Below, in pieces: positions 16,520-25,027 of a stretch of 64,000 bases of DNA. The stretch spans positions 62,001-126,000 of the forward strand of contig NZ_CALRWL010000006.1 of assembly GCF_943371865.1 (NCBI RefSeq), given 5' to 3'. The translations under genes were made by a program, and so were the position numbers. The notes under the pieces are model-generated. The model did not search any database. It was given only the letters and a program-made list of their open reading frames with translations, and was not told where the DNA came from. Source of the stretch: Azorhizobium sp943371865 (GTDB taxonomy: Bacteria; Pseudomonadota; Alphaproteobacteria; Rhizobiales; Xanthobacteraceae). Numbering within the stretch: position 1 is the first letter of the stretch; each line of letters begins with the position of its first letter.

Positions 16520-17299
16520 TCAGATCACCGAGCCGCGGGCAGAGATGCCGCCGTCGATGGTCACATTGGTGCCGGTGATATAGGCCGCCCGGGGGGACGC
16601 CAAAAACGCCACCAGATCAGCCACTTCCTCGGAGGTGGCGGGGCGCTTGCCGGGATATTTGTCGAACAATTCCTCCCAGCGGCTCTCGTCGCCGAGCATG
16701 TCGATGGCCTTGCGCTTCATGATCTTCAGCATGCGATCGGTGGCCACGGGACCGGGATTGACCCCCACCACCCGCACGCCGTCATTGAGGCTCGCACCGC
16801 CCAGCGCCTTCGTAAACGACATCAGCGCCGCATTTCCGGTGGAACCGGCAATATAGCTGGCATCCCAATTCTCGCCGGAATTGCCGATGACATTGACGAT
16901 GACGCCATCGCGGCCCTTCATCATCTTGTAGAAGGCGCGCGACAGCGTGATATAGCCGAACACCTTCAGATCGAAACCTTGCCGCCAGGCGGCATCATCC
17001 ACCACCTCCAGCGAGCCGGCGGGGATGTCGCCGGCATTATTGACCAAAATATCAACCGGCCCAACGGCTTGCACCAATTGTTCCATGGCGCTGGTGCTGG
17101 ACAGATCCAGGGCATGGACCGTCACCCGCACCCCATAAGCCGCCTCCAGCTCCCCCTTCGCCACCTCCATCGCCGCACCATTGCGCGCCGCCAAATGCAG
17201 ATGGCACCCCTCCGCCGCAAACACCTGCGCCACGGCCAGCCCAATGCCCTTGGAAGCCCCTGTAATCAGGGCGGTTTTGTTCGTCAGGTCCAACTTCAA
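16520..17299 (-). CDS. Short-chain dehydrogenase/reductase with altered active site
   Basis: A 259-residue SDR with an NAD(P)-binding Rossmann fold: TGASKGIG at residues 14-21, NNAG at 87-90 and the C-terminal ITGTNVTIDGG. A Ser precedes the active-site Tyr149, but the usual Y-x3-K reads YIAGS, so the catalytic Lys is replaced by Ser153. Other SDRs with this YIAGS arrangement exist in catabolic clusters, so it may still be active with a different proton relay. It is the first enzyme gene after the GntR regulator, with a TATACA-core site in its 5' region. Predicted to oxidise or reduce an alcohol or carbonyl in the island pathway. Confidence 0.88.
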   Translation of the reverse strand: MKLDLTNKTALITGASKGIGLAVAQVFAAEGCHLHLAARNGAAMEVAKGELEAAYGVRVTVHALDLSSTSAMEQLVQAVGPVDILVNNAGDIPAGSLEVVDDAAWRQGFDLKVFGYITLSRAFYKMMKGRDGVIVNVIGNSGENWDASYIAGSTGNAALMSFTKALGGASLNDGVRVVGVNPGPVATDRMLKIMKRKAIDMLGDESRWEELFDKYPGKRPATSEEVADLVAFLASPRAAYITGTNVTIDGGISARGSVI

Positions 17300-17323
17300 G
17301 GCAGCTCTCCTGGCCTAGATCCG

Positions 17324-17335
17324 ATATACAAATCT
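17324..17335. promoter_or_regulatory. Candidate GntR/FCD operator before the SDR gene
   Basis: GATATACAAATC lies 25 bp upstream of the SDR start, in the 68-bp gap after the regulator gene. It shares the TATACA core with the sites at 15270, 18103 and 18308. Confidence 0.4.
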
Positions 17336-17367
17336 CTGCAATATGCATACCAAGATGGCGATAGAGG

Positions 17368-18081
17368 TCAGCCAAAGGCCGCGAGGAAGTCCACAAGGTT
17401 GTCGCCGAGCAGGTTGACATGGTCGCGCATGGCCCGATGCGCCCGCTCCGCATCATGGTCCTGCACCGCCGCAATCACCTCCGCATGCTCGCGCAACGTG
17501 TCGGCGATGCGGGTCGGCATCCGCGTCACCCGGCGCCGATAGGCGGCCACCTGATTGCGCAATTTGCGGGTCTGATCGGCCAGGAAGGCATTGGCCGATG
17601 CCTCATAGACGGCCTCATGGAACTCCTGGTTCACATCATAGAACAGGTCCACATCGCGCAGGGTCGCAACCTGTTCCAACTTCTGGTGAATCGCCTGCAG
17701 CTTCTCCAGTTGTTCCGGGCTGGCGCGGCGCGCGGCAAGCCGCGCACAGAGGCCTTCCAACTCGGCCATCACCTGGAACATCTCGATGAGCGCATGGGCG
17801 CCAATGGATCGAACCACCGCCCCCTGCCGCCCCCGCAACTCCACGAGATTGCTGGCCGCCAGGAGCCGAAACGCCTCGCGCACGGGCGTACGGGAGACAC
17901 CATAGCGCGCGGCGATTTCCTGCTCGTCCAGCCGACTGCCCGGCTCCAGCCGCCCGGCGGCAATGGCCGCCTCCAGCTCACGCCGAAGCCGCTCGGCCAA
18001 GGTGATCCCCACGGCACGTGCAGGCATTTCCTGCTCATTCACCGGGCACGCTGCCTCTCCTTGTGCACGAAAATTGTCCAT
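17368..18081 (-). CDS. GntR family regulator, FCD domain
   Basis: A 237-residue transcription factor. An N-terminal winged helix (LDEQEIAARYGVSRTPVREAFRLL) is followed by an all-helical FCD domain with the metal/ligand-site residues Asp and His in NQEFHEAVYEAS and EHAEVIAAV. FCD-type GntR proteins usually repress a neighbouring operon until a carboxylate metabolite binds. ATG at 18081 has AAAGG upstream and is preferred to the in-frame TTG at 18099. It is divergent from the ABC importer and in line with SDR-aminotransferase-hydrolase-M20-cupin, so it most likely controls both sets and itself through the TATACA-core sites. Confidence 0.9.
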   Translation of the reverse strand: MDNFRAQGEAACPVNEQEMPARAVGITLAERLRRELEAAIAAGRLEPGSRLDEQEIAARYGVSRTPVREAFRLLAASNLVELRGRQGAVVRSIGAHALIEMFQVMAELEGLCARLAARRASPEQLEKLQAIHQKLEQVATLRDVDLFYDVNQEFHEAVYEASANAFLADQTRKLRNQVAAYRRRVTRMPTRIADTLREHAEVIAAVQDHDAERAHRAMRDHVNLLGDNLVDFLAAFG

Positions 18082-18102
18082 ACGCGCACCTTTTATCAAT
18101 CT

Positions 18103-18114
18103 CAGTATACATTG
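18103..18114. promoter_or_regulatory. Candidate GntR/FCD operator, regulator side of the divergent region
   Basis: CAGTATACATTG lies 22 bp upstream of the GntR start and probably overlaps its promoter, as expected for autoregulation. The core TATACA is shared with the other three sites. Confidence 0.45.
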
Positions 18115-18307
18115 CGCCGCTGATCCAACTCAGCCAACGGCTTTCGTTCCAGATCTTTGCAAATCGCGGGCCGCCCGTCAGATCCAGCACTCTGGGCGCA
18201 GCAAGCCTGCATATCTCCGCGATCCCGGGCACGGCAAGGACGCTTGGCACGCGCATTGCTTTTCAAATCCCAGACTTGCCGGTTTGGCGCATGCCGAAAT
18301 CGCCACT

Positions 18308-18319
18308 CATTATACATGC
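18308..18319. promoter_or_regulatory. Candidate GntR/FCD operator, importer side of the divergent region
   Basis: CATTATACATGC lies 17 bp before the TTG start chosen for the ABC ATPase. It pairs with the site at 18103 on the other side of the 254-bp divergent region. No gene is seen between the two sites. Confidence 0.4.
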
Positions 18320-18321
18320 TG

Positions 18322-18327
18322 GGAAGG
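18322..18327 (+). promoter_or_regulatory. Ribosome binding site supporting a TTG start
   Basis: GGAAGG sits 8 bases before TTG at 18336. The first in-frame ATG (18369) has no purine-rich site upstream. This decides in favour of the TTG start for the ABC ATPase. Confidence 0.5.
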
Positions 18328-18335
18328 ACCCGCGT

Positions 18336-19244
18336 TTGACCATAGGAACCAGCGGCACGGCGCGCCCGATGGGGCAGCCGGACGCAGCCTCAGGATCACC
18401 AACGCCCGCAACCTCCAACGTCGCCGCGCTCTTGGAGATGCGTGGCCTGTCCAAGCGGTTCGGCACCGTCACCGCGGTCGAGAGCTTCGACGCGACGATT
18501 GCGCCCGGCGAGTTCGTCACGGTGGTGGGGCCGAGCGGCTGCGGCAAGAGTACGCTGTTCAATATCGTGGCCGGGCTGGAGGAGCCCGATGCCGGCAGCG
18601 TCCTGCGCTTCGAGGGCCGCAGCGTCCATGCGCATGAATTGCTGGGCAAAGTCTCGTTCATGCCGCAGCGCGACCTGCTGCTGCCCTGGCGCACGGTAGT
18701 GGACAACGCCATTCTTGCCTTGGAGATCGAGGGCACGCCGCGCAAGGACGCCCGCGCCCAGGCCCGCGCCATGCTGCCGGAATTCGGCCTCGCCGGCTTC
18801 GGCGATCAATATCCGCACCAACTGTCGGGGGGCATGCGCCAGCGGGTGGCGCTGATGCGCACCTTCCTGTTCAAGCGTGAATTGATGCTGCTGGATGAGC
18901 CGTTCGGCGCGCTGGATGCCCTCACCCGCTCCATGATGCAGCGCTGGCTGCTGGATGTATGGCGCAAGCATAAGCGCACCATCCTGTTCATCACCCATGA
19001 CGTGGACGAAGCGCTGTTCCTGGGCGACCGGGTCATCGTCATGTCCGCCCGCCCCGGCCGGGTGAAGCTGGAACTGACGGTGGACCTGCCGCGCCCCCGT
19101 GCGGCGGAGTTGGTGACCTCTCCCGAGTTCATCGGCCTCAAGCGCATCGTGCTGGAGGCCATTGAGGAAGAGGCCATGAAGTCCTTCCTCGCGTCCGGGG
19201 CCGCGGCCCCGCAAACCGATGCCATGCCCGAGGTGCAGCCGTGA
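18336..19244 (+). CDS. NitT/TauT-family ABC transporter ATP-binding protein
   Basis: About 302 residues, the energising subunit of a nitrate/sulfonate/taurine-class ABC importer. Walker A is GPSGCGKST near residue 66. The Q-loop follows in MPQRDLLLPWRT, the signature is LSGGMRQRVAL near residue 163, Walker B is LMLLDEPFGALD, and the switch His is in FITHDVDEALFL. These are typical of SsuB/TauB. The start is uncertain (TTG 18336 or ATG 18369). It begins the plus-strand operon with the aldolase, binding protein, two permeases and flavin monooxygenase; the next gene overlaps by 4 bp. Confidence 0.9.
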   Translation: MTIGTSGTARPMGQPDAASGSPTPATSNVAALLEMRGLSKRFGTVTAVESFDATIAPGEFVTVVGPSGCGKSTLFNIVAGLEEPDAGSVLRFEGRSVHAHELLGKVSFMPQRDLLLPWRTVVDNAILALEIEGTPRKDARAQARAMLPEFGLAGFGDQYPHQLSGGMRQRVALMRTFLFKRELMLLDEPFGALDALTRSMMQRWLLDVWRKHKRTILFITHDVDEALFLGDRVIVMSARPGRVKLELTVDLPRPRAAELVTSPEFIGLKRIVLEAIEEEAMKSFLASGAAAPQTDAMPEVQP

Positions 19245-20026
19245 GCGCTCAGACGATCTCCACAGCCCTCCCCGCCGACATGGATGCCTCCGAATGGGAG
19301 ACACGGGTCAAGCTGGCCGCCTGCTATCGCATGGTGGCAAAGCTCGGCATGGACGATTTGATCTACAATCACATCTCCGCCCGCGTGCCCGGCCATGAGG
19401 ACCAATTCCTCATCAATCCCTATGGATTGCTGTTCAACGAGATCACGGCCTCGTCGCTGGTGAAGATCGACACCGAGGGTCGCAAACTCCAGGAGACGCC
19501 CTACGAGGTGAATCTGGCGGCGTTCGTGATCCATGCGGCCATCCACAAGACCAGCCATGACGCCGCCTGCGTGCTCCACACCCATTCGGACGCCAGCGTC
19601 GCAGTCTCCGGCCAGCAAGATGGCCTGCTGCCGCTCAGCCAGTTCGCCATGCGCTTTTATCAGCGCCAGGCGTTCCATGATTATGAGGGGGTCGCCATCG
19701 ACCTGGACGAGCAGGAACGGCTGGTGCGCGATCTCGGCCCCCACAAGGTGATGCTGATGCGCAACCACGGCATTCTCACCGTGGGCCGCACGCCGGGTGA
19801 GGCCTTCATGCTGCTGTATTATTTCGAGCGGGCGGCGAAGATCCAGCTGGCCATGCAGGCGGCCTGCGCGTCCGGCGTCAAGCTGGTGATCCCACCCCAT
19901 GAGGTCAATGAGCGCGCCGCCCGCCAGTTCTGGGAGCAGCACGGCGACATCCTGATCGCCGGCGAGCGGGAATGGCCCGCCTTGATGCGCCAGCTTGACC
20001 GCGAAGACCCCTCCTATCGCCAATAA
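19241..20026 (+). CDS. Class II aldolase/adducin family protein
   Basis: A 261-residue protein of the class II aldolase/adducin-head family. These are Zn-dependent enzymes that make or break C-C bonds or decarboxylate hydroxy-aromatic or sugar-phosphate substrates. Features: YNHISARVPG, the metal ligands in VLHTHSDASVAVS, and RNHGILTVGRTPGEAF with the third His. It lies inside the transporter operon (GTG start overlapping the ATPase stop), so it probably acts on the imported compound. The family also contains pyridine-dicarboxylate decarboxylases, so decarboxylation is as likely as aldol cleavage. Confidence 0.88.
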   Translation: MSAQTISTALPADMDASEWETRVKLAACYRMVAKLGMDDLIYNHISARVPGHEDQFLINPYGLLFNEITASSLVKIDTEGRKLQETPYEVNLAAFVIHAAIHKTSHDAACVLHTHSDASVAVSGQQDGLLPLSQFAMRFYQRQAFHDYEGVAIDLDEQERLVRDLGPHKVMLMRNHGILTVGRTPGEAFMLLYYFERAAKIQLAMQAACASGVKLVIPPHEVNERAARQFWEQHGDILIAGEREWPALMRQLDREDPSYRQ

Positions 20027-20057
20027 GAAACCGCCTTCCCTTCCGGAGATTGAACTC

Positions 20058-21074
20058 ATGACCAACAGACGTAACGTGCTTGCCGCCCTTGCCGCTGGCG
20101 TGGCGCTGCTCGGTGGCGCAATGACCGCGGCGCCCGCCGCCGATCTCACCAAGGCGACCCTGCGCCTGAAGTGGCTGCCGCAGACCCAGTTCGCGGGCTT
20201 CTATGTCGCCGTGGCGAAGGGCTACTACAAGGACGAAGGCATCGACCTCACCATCAATCCGGGCGGCCCGAACCTGCTGGCGGAAAACCTGGTGGCCACC
20301 GGCGCCGACACTTTCGGCCTGTCCGGCGGCCTCGACAGCGTGTTCGCCGCCCGTGACAAGAATTTGCCCATCGTCTGCATCGGCATCTCGCACCAGATGA
20401 CGCCGTTCGTGTTCGTGGCCCGTGCGGACGGCCCGATCAAGACCATCCAGGACTTCAAGGGCAAGACCGTCACCACCTGGTTCACCGGCGCCAACCATGT
20501 ACTGAATGCCATCCTGACCAAGAACGGCATCGACCCCGCGCTTGTGACCATCCAGCCGCAGCAGGTCAGCGTCACGCCGTTTGTGGATGGCCAAGTGGAT
20601 GTGATCACTGCCACGCGGTATAATGAGTATTACACCATCAAGACGCGCATGGGCGAAGAGAAGCTGCGGACCTTCGTGGCGGAAGACAGCGGCATCACCT
20701 TCCCGCGTGACACGCTGATCGTTTCCGAGACCACCGCCAAGGAGAAGCCGGACCTGGTGAAGGCGTTCATGCGCGCCTCGATCAAGGGCTGGAAGGACGC
20801 CTTCAACGATCCCAAGGGCGCCGTGGACACGGTGATGGCCATCGCCCCGACCCTGGATCGGGCCCACCAGGAATTCCAGCTGGCCGAGGCCAAGAAGCTG
20901 ATGGTGGCCGGCAAGGTGGCGGAGAAGGGCCTGTTCTGGATCGACATGGATGCCGTGAAGGTGACCCAGGAGCTGTTCCTGAACGCCAAGGTGATCTCCA
21001 AGCCGGTGGATCTGGCCGCCACCTTCAACACCTCGTTCCTGGAAGCCATTCCGCTGGCGGATCGCAAGCCGTGA
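20058..21074 (+). CDS. ABC transporter periplasmic binding protein, SsuA/THI5-like (NMT1)
   Basis: A 338-residue periplasmic solute receptor. The signal peptide is MTNRRNVLAALAAGVALLGGAMTAAPAA. The mature protein opens with the SsuA/THI5 pattern TLRLKWLPQTQFAGFYVAVAKGYYKDEGIDLTI and continues with GADTFGLSGGLDSVFAA. THI5/NMT1-like receptors bind pyrimidine precursors, aminopyrimidines, sulfonates or aromatic acids, so an N-heterocycle ligand is possible but not shown. ATG at 20058 is preferred over upstream in-frame starts because it leads straight into the signal peptide and has GGAG 10 bases away. It lies between the aldolase and permease genes. Confidence 0.9.
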   Translation: MTNRRNVLAALAAGVALLGGAMTAAPAADLTKATLRLKWLPQTQFAGFYVAVAKGYYKDEGIDLTINPGGPNLLAENLVATGADTFGLSGGLDSVFAARDKNLPIVCIGISHQMTPFVFVARADGPIKTIQDFKGKTVTTWFTGANHVLNAILTKNGIDPALVTIQPQQVSVTPFVDGQVDVITATRYNEYYTIKTRMGEEKLRTFVAEDSGITFPRDTLIVSETTAKEKPDLVKAFMRASIKGWKDAFNDPKGAVDTVMAIAPTLDRAHQEFQLAEAKKLMVAGKVAEKGLFWIDMDAVKVTQELFLNAKVISKPVDLAATFNTSFLEAIPLADRKP

Positions 21075-21892
21075 GCGCAGCGCCCCTCGTCCACCCGGCC
21101 TCAGGGCCGGGTGTCCCCTCCTCCTGGGCGGAATTCGCCGCGGGCCGCCTGGTGCGGTTCGCGCGCGGGCTCGCCGTCCTGGTGGCGGTGTTCGCCGCCT
21201 GGGAGGCGCTCGTCATCCTGTTCGCCATCCGGCCCTATTATGTGCCCCGCCCCACCGCCATTTTCGCCGCTTTACTGCAGACGCCGGCGCCTTATATCCA
21301 GGGCTTCCTGCGGACGCTGAGCGAAACCCTGATCGGCTTCATCAGCGGCGCCCTGTTCGGGGTCGGCATGGGCCTGCTGTTCTTCCGGGCGCGGGCGCTG
21401 CGGGAACTGGTGTTCCCCATCTTCATCGTGTCGCAGACCATTCCGGTGATCGCGTTTGGCGCCTTGGTGGTGCTGTGGTTTGGCAACACGCTGCTGGCGA
21501 AAGCCGCCATCGCCTTCTACCTCACCTTTTTTCCGGTGACCGTGAACACGTTGCTGGGCCTGGAGAGCGTCGACCCGCGCCAGGAGGCGCTGCTGCGCTC
21601 GTTCGGCGCCTCGCCGGGGCAATTGATGCGGCGGCTGCAATTCCCCACCGCTCTGCCGCAGATCTTTGTGGCGCTGCGGCTTGCCTCCTCGCTGGCCCTG
21701 GTGGGCGCCATCGTGGGCGAATGGTTCGGCGACACCGTCGGCCTCGGCGTGCTCCTGCTTCAGGGCATGTATACGGAGAATGTGGTGAGCATCTGGGCCA
21801 CCCTCCTGGTCTCGGCTCTGCTGGGTACCGGCTTCTACTCCGCTGTGGCGTTTGCCGAGCGCGTCCTGGTGTTCTGGGGAGCCGAGCAATGA
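21071..21892 (+). CDS. NitT/TauT-family ABC transporter permease 1
   Basis: A 273-residue inner-membrane permease with about six helices and the BPD-type EAA loop around SVDPRQEALLRSFGASPGQLMRRLQFPTALPQIF. It is preceded by the family motif PYYVPRPTAIFAALLQ. It forms the translocation pore with the next gene product, powered by the operon ATPase. The GTG start overlaps the binding-protein stop (GTGA) and its own stop overlaps the next ATG (ATGA), so the importer subunits are tightly coupled. Confidence 0.9.
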   Translation: MSAAPLVHPASGPGVPSSWAEFAAGRLVRFARGLAVLVAVFAAWEALVILFAIRPYYVPRPTAIFAALLQTPAPYIQGFLRTLSETLIGFISGALFGVGMGLLFFRARALRELVFPIFIVSQTIPVIAFGALVVLWFGNTLLAKAAIAFYLTFFPVTVNTLLGLESVDPRQEALLRSFGASPGQLMRRLQFPTALPQIFVALRLASSLALVGAIVGEWFGDTVGLGVLLLQGMYTENVVSIWATLLVSALLGTGFYSAVAFAERVLVFWGAEQ

Positions 21893-22668
21893 GCGCCGCC
21901 CCCGATATCATTGCCGCCGTGCCGCGCGCCAGCGGGCGCACGCTTCAACGCGGCGTGCTGGGCATGGTGCTGTTCGTTCTGGCGTGGGAAGGCGTGGCGC
22001 GGGGCTTCCAGCTGCCCGCTTATACGCTGCCCGCGGTGAGTGACATCCTCGCCAGCATCTATGCCAAGCGCGCCATCCTGTTCACCGCCGCCGGCTTCAC
22101 CCTCACAGAGGCGGTGGTGGGCTATGTGATCGGCGCGCTGATCGGCGTCGGACTGGCGGTCATCATCACCTTGGTGCCATTGACCCGTGGCGTGCTGCTG
22201 CCGGCGGCCACCGCCATCAATTCGGTGCCGGTGGTGGCCTATTCGCCGCTGATCCTGCTGTGGTTCGGCATCGGCATGCCGTCGAAATTCGTCATGGTGG
22301 CGCTGGCGGTGAGCTTCACCGTGTTCCTCTCCACCCTGGCCGGCTTTGACCGGGTGGATCGCCGCTCCGTCGATCTGCTGCGCTCGTTCGGCGCCGGGCG
22401 GCTTGCCATCCTGTGGCGATTGCGCCTGCCCACCGCTTTGCCGCTGATGGCGGCGGGCCTTCGGGTCTCCACCGTGCGCTCCATCATCGTCGCCATCGTC
22501 ACCGAAATGCTGGGCGCCTATGGGGGCCTGGGCTGGGTGATCTATCAGGCGGTGCTGCAGATCGACTTCGTGCAGGTGTGGGGCGCCATCTTCGTGGCCT
22601 CCGCCGCCAGCCTCGCTTTCTTCGGCCTGATCGGCTTTGCCGAGCGGCGCATCATCTTCTGGAAATAG
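21889..22668 (+). CDS. NitT/TauT-family ABC transporter permease 2
   Basis: A 259-residue permease homologous to the preceding one. It has the motif AYTLPAVSDILASIYA, six predicted helices and the EAA loop VDRRSVDLLRSFGAGRLAILWRLRLPTALPLMAAGL. Two different permease genes indicate a heterodimeric pore, seen in THI5/ThiX-like and some riboflavin or pyrimidine-precursor importers. The ATG at 21889 overlaps the previous stop by 4 bp. It is followed after 4 bases by the flavin monooxygenase gene. Confidence 0.9.
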   Translation: MSAAPDIIAAVPRASGRTLQRGVLGMVLFVLAWEGVARGFQLPAYTLPAVSDILASIYAKRAILFTAAGFTLTEAVVGYVIGALIGVGLAVIITLVPLTRGVLLPAATAINSVPVVAYSPLILLWFGIGMPSKFVMVALAVSFTVFLSTLAGFDRVDRRSVDLLRSFGAGRLAILWRLRLPTALPLMAAGLRVSTVRSIIVAIVTEMLGAYGGLGWVIYQAVLQIDFVQVWGAIFVASAASLAFFGLIGFAERRIIFWK

Positions 22669-22672
22669 AGCC

Positions 22673-23983
22673 ATGACACGGCAGATGCATCTCGGCCTGT
22701 TCCTGTTGGGAACCGGAAGCCATATCGCCGGCTGGCGCACCCCCGGCGCCTTCGACAGCTTCCAGGACATCGATGCGGTCTGCGAGATCGCCCGCATCGC
22801 CGAACGGGGCAAGTTCGACCTCATCTTCATGGGCGACAACCTTAATGCCGATCCCGCCGCCCACCCCTCCTATACGGTGCGGTTGGAGCCGCTGACCCTG
22901 TTGGCGGCGGTGGCCACCGTCACCTCGCGCATCGGCCTCGGCGCCACCGTCTCCACCACCTATTCGGACCCGTTCACGGTGGCCCGCGCCTTCGCCTCGC
23001 TGGACCATATCAGCCACGGTCGCGCCGCCTGGAATGCGGTGACCACCGCCGCCCCCGCCGCCGCCGCGAACTTCGGCACGGTGCATCCCGACCATGCCCG
23101 GCGCTATGAAATCGCCGGCGAGTTCCTTGAGGTGGTGAAGGGCCTGTGGGATTGCTGGGCGGACGATGCCATCGTCGCCGACCGCACCACCGGGGTCTAT
23201 ATCGACCCCACCAAGGTCAAGCCGCTGGACCATGACGGGCCCTTCTTCAAGGTGAAGGGGCCGCTCAACATCGGCCGGGCGCCGCAGGGCCACCCCATCA
23301 TCTCCCAGGCAGGCGGCTCGGAGCCGGGCCAGCAATTGGCGGCGCGCACGGCGGATCTCGTGTTCGCGGTGGTCCAGGATATCGACGAAGCCCGCGTCGG
23401 CTATGAGGCGTTGAAAGCCCGCCTGCCGGCCCTGGGGAGGAGGCCGGAAGACGTGTGCGTGATGCCGGGCGTGATGCCGGTGGTGGGCCGCACCGATCGC
23501 GAGGCGCGGGACAAGCTGAATGCGCTCATGGGTTTCGTCAATGCCACCAATGCCCTGGGCATGCTCTCGGAGCGCTTCGGCGTGGACATGAGCGGCTATG
23601 ATCTCGACGGCCCCATCCCGGATATGCCCAAGGCGGACACCTACCACTCGTTCACCGGCGTGATGCTGGCCAAGGCCAAGCGCGAGCAGATGACCCTGCG
23701 CGATCTGTACAATCTGGTGGCCGCGGCGCGCGGGCACTGGGTGCTGTGCGGGTCCGCCGAGAGCATCGCCGACACGCTCCAGGACTGGTTCGAGACTGGC
23801 GCCGCCGATGGCTTCAACATCATGCCGCCCTACTTCCCGGCAGGGCTCGAAGACTTCGTGGATCTGGTGGTTCCTATCCTCCAGGCGCGCGGTCTGTTCC
23901 GCGCGGACTACACCGGAACCACGCTGCGGGATCATCTGGGGCTGGAGCGGCCAGCCAATAAGGCGTTTTCGCCGGACGTCTGA
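22673..23983 (+). CDS. LLM-class flavin-dependent monooxygenase (NtaA/SnaA/DszA type)
   Basis: A 436-residue FMNH2-dependent monooxygenase of the NtaA/SnaA/DszA branch of bacterial luciferase-like enzymes. Its partners oxidise aminopolycarboxylates, dimethylsulfide, sulfones or N-heterocycles. Hallmarks are GSHIAGWRTP at the start, FDLIFMGDN, GLGATVSTTYSDPFTVAR, HGRAAWNAVTTAAPAAAANFG, QAGGSEPGQQLAARTADLVF and the C-terminal FNIMPPYFPAGLEDFVDLVVP. No flavin reductase gene is next to it, so FMNH2 would come from elsewhere. It is the last gene of the importer operon and is a good candidate for the first step on the imported compound. Confidence 0.9.
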   Translation: MTRQMHLGLFLLGTGSHIAGWRTPGAFDSFQDIDAVCEIARIAERGKFDLIFMGDNLNADPAAHPSYTVRLEPLTLLAAVATVTSRIGLGATVSTTYSDPFTVARAFASLDHISHGRAAWNAVTTAAPAAAANFGTVHPDHARRYEIAGEFLEVVKGLWDCWADDAIVADRTTGVYIDPTKVKPLDHDGPFFKVKGPLNIGRAPQGHPIISQAGGSEPGQQLAARTADLVFAVVQDIDEARVGYEALKARLPALGRRPEDVCVMPGVMPVVGRTDREARDKLNALMGFVNATNALGMLSERFGVDMSGYDLDGPIPDMPKADTYHSFTGVMLAKAKREQMTLRDLYNLVAAARGHWVLCGSAESIADTLQDWFETGAADGFNIMPPYFPAGLEDFVDLVVPILQARGLFRADYTGTTLRDHLGLERPANKAFSPDV

Positions 23984-24024
23984 GCCGGCGATCCGCCGGA
24001 GCGTCGACCGCGCCTCATCCAGGA

Positions 24025-24060
24025 TGCGATCGGAGCGCCATCACGGCATCCCCGATCGCA
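24025..24060. terminator. Bidirectional hairpin between convergent operons
   Basis: TGCGATCGG (24025-24033) and CCGATCGCA (24052-24060) form a perfect 9-bp stem with an 18-base loop. A smaller CCGGCG/CGCCGG hairpin sits at 23985-23999, right after the monooxygenase stop. Neither has a T-tract, so terminator function is inferred from the position between convergent genes. Confidence 0.5.
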
Positions 24061-24077
24061 ATGACGCCCCTGCCGCC

Positions 24078-24857
24078 TCAGCCGATGGTCTTCGGACCGA
24101 CCAGCGCGAACATGGCGCCCTGCGGATCCATGGCCTGAATGATCCAGGTGCCACCGGGGACCGCCATGGGACCGTTCAGCACCTGCCCGCCCCCACTGAG
24201 AACCCGCTGCACCGCCGCGTCGATGTCATCCACATTGGTATAGTAGAGCCAGAACGGCACCGGCACGTCCGCCGGCTTGGTGAACATGCCGCCAATGTCT
24301 TTTCCGTCTATCGTGAAGAGCTGGTAGACGCCCATGGGGCCCATATCCACCGCAGTGCCCTTCTCCCAGCCGAACAGGCCATTGTAGAAGGGAAACACCC
24401 CTTCCCAATCTGCCGCCATCAGTTCGTGCCAGCCGGTCTGCCCCACGGCCATCTGGTCCGGTTGCGGGCCGGCCATGGTCTCGATCCATTTCATCACACC
24501 GAACGTGGCGCCTTGGGGATCGGCCACCACCGCATAGCGCCCGACATCGGGAATATCGTCCGCCGGCGCATGGACGCTGCCTCCAAGGCGCAAGACCTCG
24601 GCGACGGTGGCATCCACATCGTCTACCCCCACATAGCCGAGCCAATGCGGCGCCACGCTCTTGGCGACCAGATGCTCCGGCAGGGTCATCAGCCCCGCCA
24701 CCGGCGTGCTGCCGGCCGAGGCCAGGATGTAGGTCATCCCCTGCGCACCGGAATCCCGCATCGTCCATTGCGCCACAGCGCCGTAGAAGGTTTGCGCGCC
24801 GGCGAGGTCCGACGTCATCAATTCGTACCAGGTGAACAATCCGTGCCGATGGGCCAT
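24078..24857 (-). CDS. VOC family protein with two glyoxalase-like domains
   Basis: A 259-residue protein with two tandem VOC (glyoxalase/bleomycin-resistance/dioxygenase) domains. The first covers roughly residues 6-125 (FTWYELMTSDLAGAQTFYGAVAQW to VADPQGATFGVM), the second about 140-255 (GWHELMAADWEGVFPFYNGLFGW to MDPQGAMFALVG). It resembles the CFP30B/hydroxylase-like VOC group, whose substrates are mostly unknown. It lies about 220 bp downstream of the amino-acid ABC genes, beyond a hairpin, and is convergent with the monooxygenase. It is probably an independent cytosolic gene. Confidence 0.87.
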   Translation of the reverse strand: MAHRHGLFTWYELMTSDLAGAQTFYGAVAQWTMRDSGAQGMTYILASAGSTPVAGLMTLPEHLVAKSVAPHWLGYVGVDDVDATVAEVLRLGGSVHAPADDIPDVGRYAVVADPQGATFGVMKWIETMAGPQPDQMAVGQTGWHELMAADWEGVFPFYNGLFGWEKGTAVDMGPMGVYQLFTIDGKDIGGMFTKPADVPVPFWLYYTNVDDIDAAVQRVLSGGGQVLNGPMAVPGGTWIIQAMDPQGAMFALVGPKTIG

Positions 24858-25027
24858 GTTTGCGATCCTCCCTCAACCAGTGAAGCGTGGCGAGCATGGC
24901 ACCCGTGCGACAGTCCGTACGCCCATCCCTCGAGCCACCCGCCCGGTCAAGGACGCACGGGGCGCACCGGTTCCGACAGGACACAGGCCTCCCCCAGCCG
25001 ACGCCACCATAACCCCAAACGACAGAC

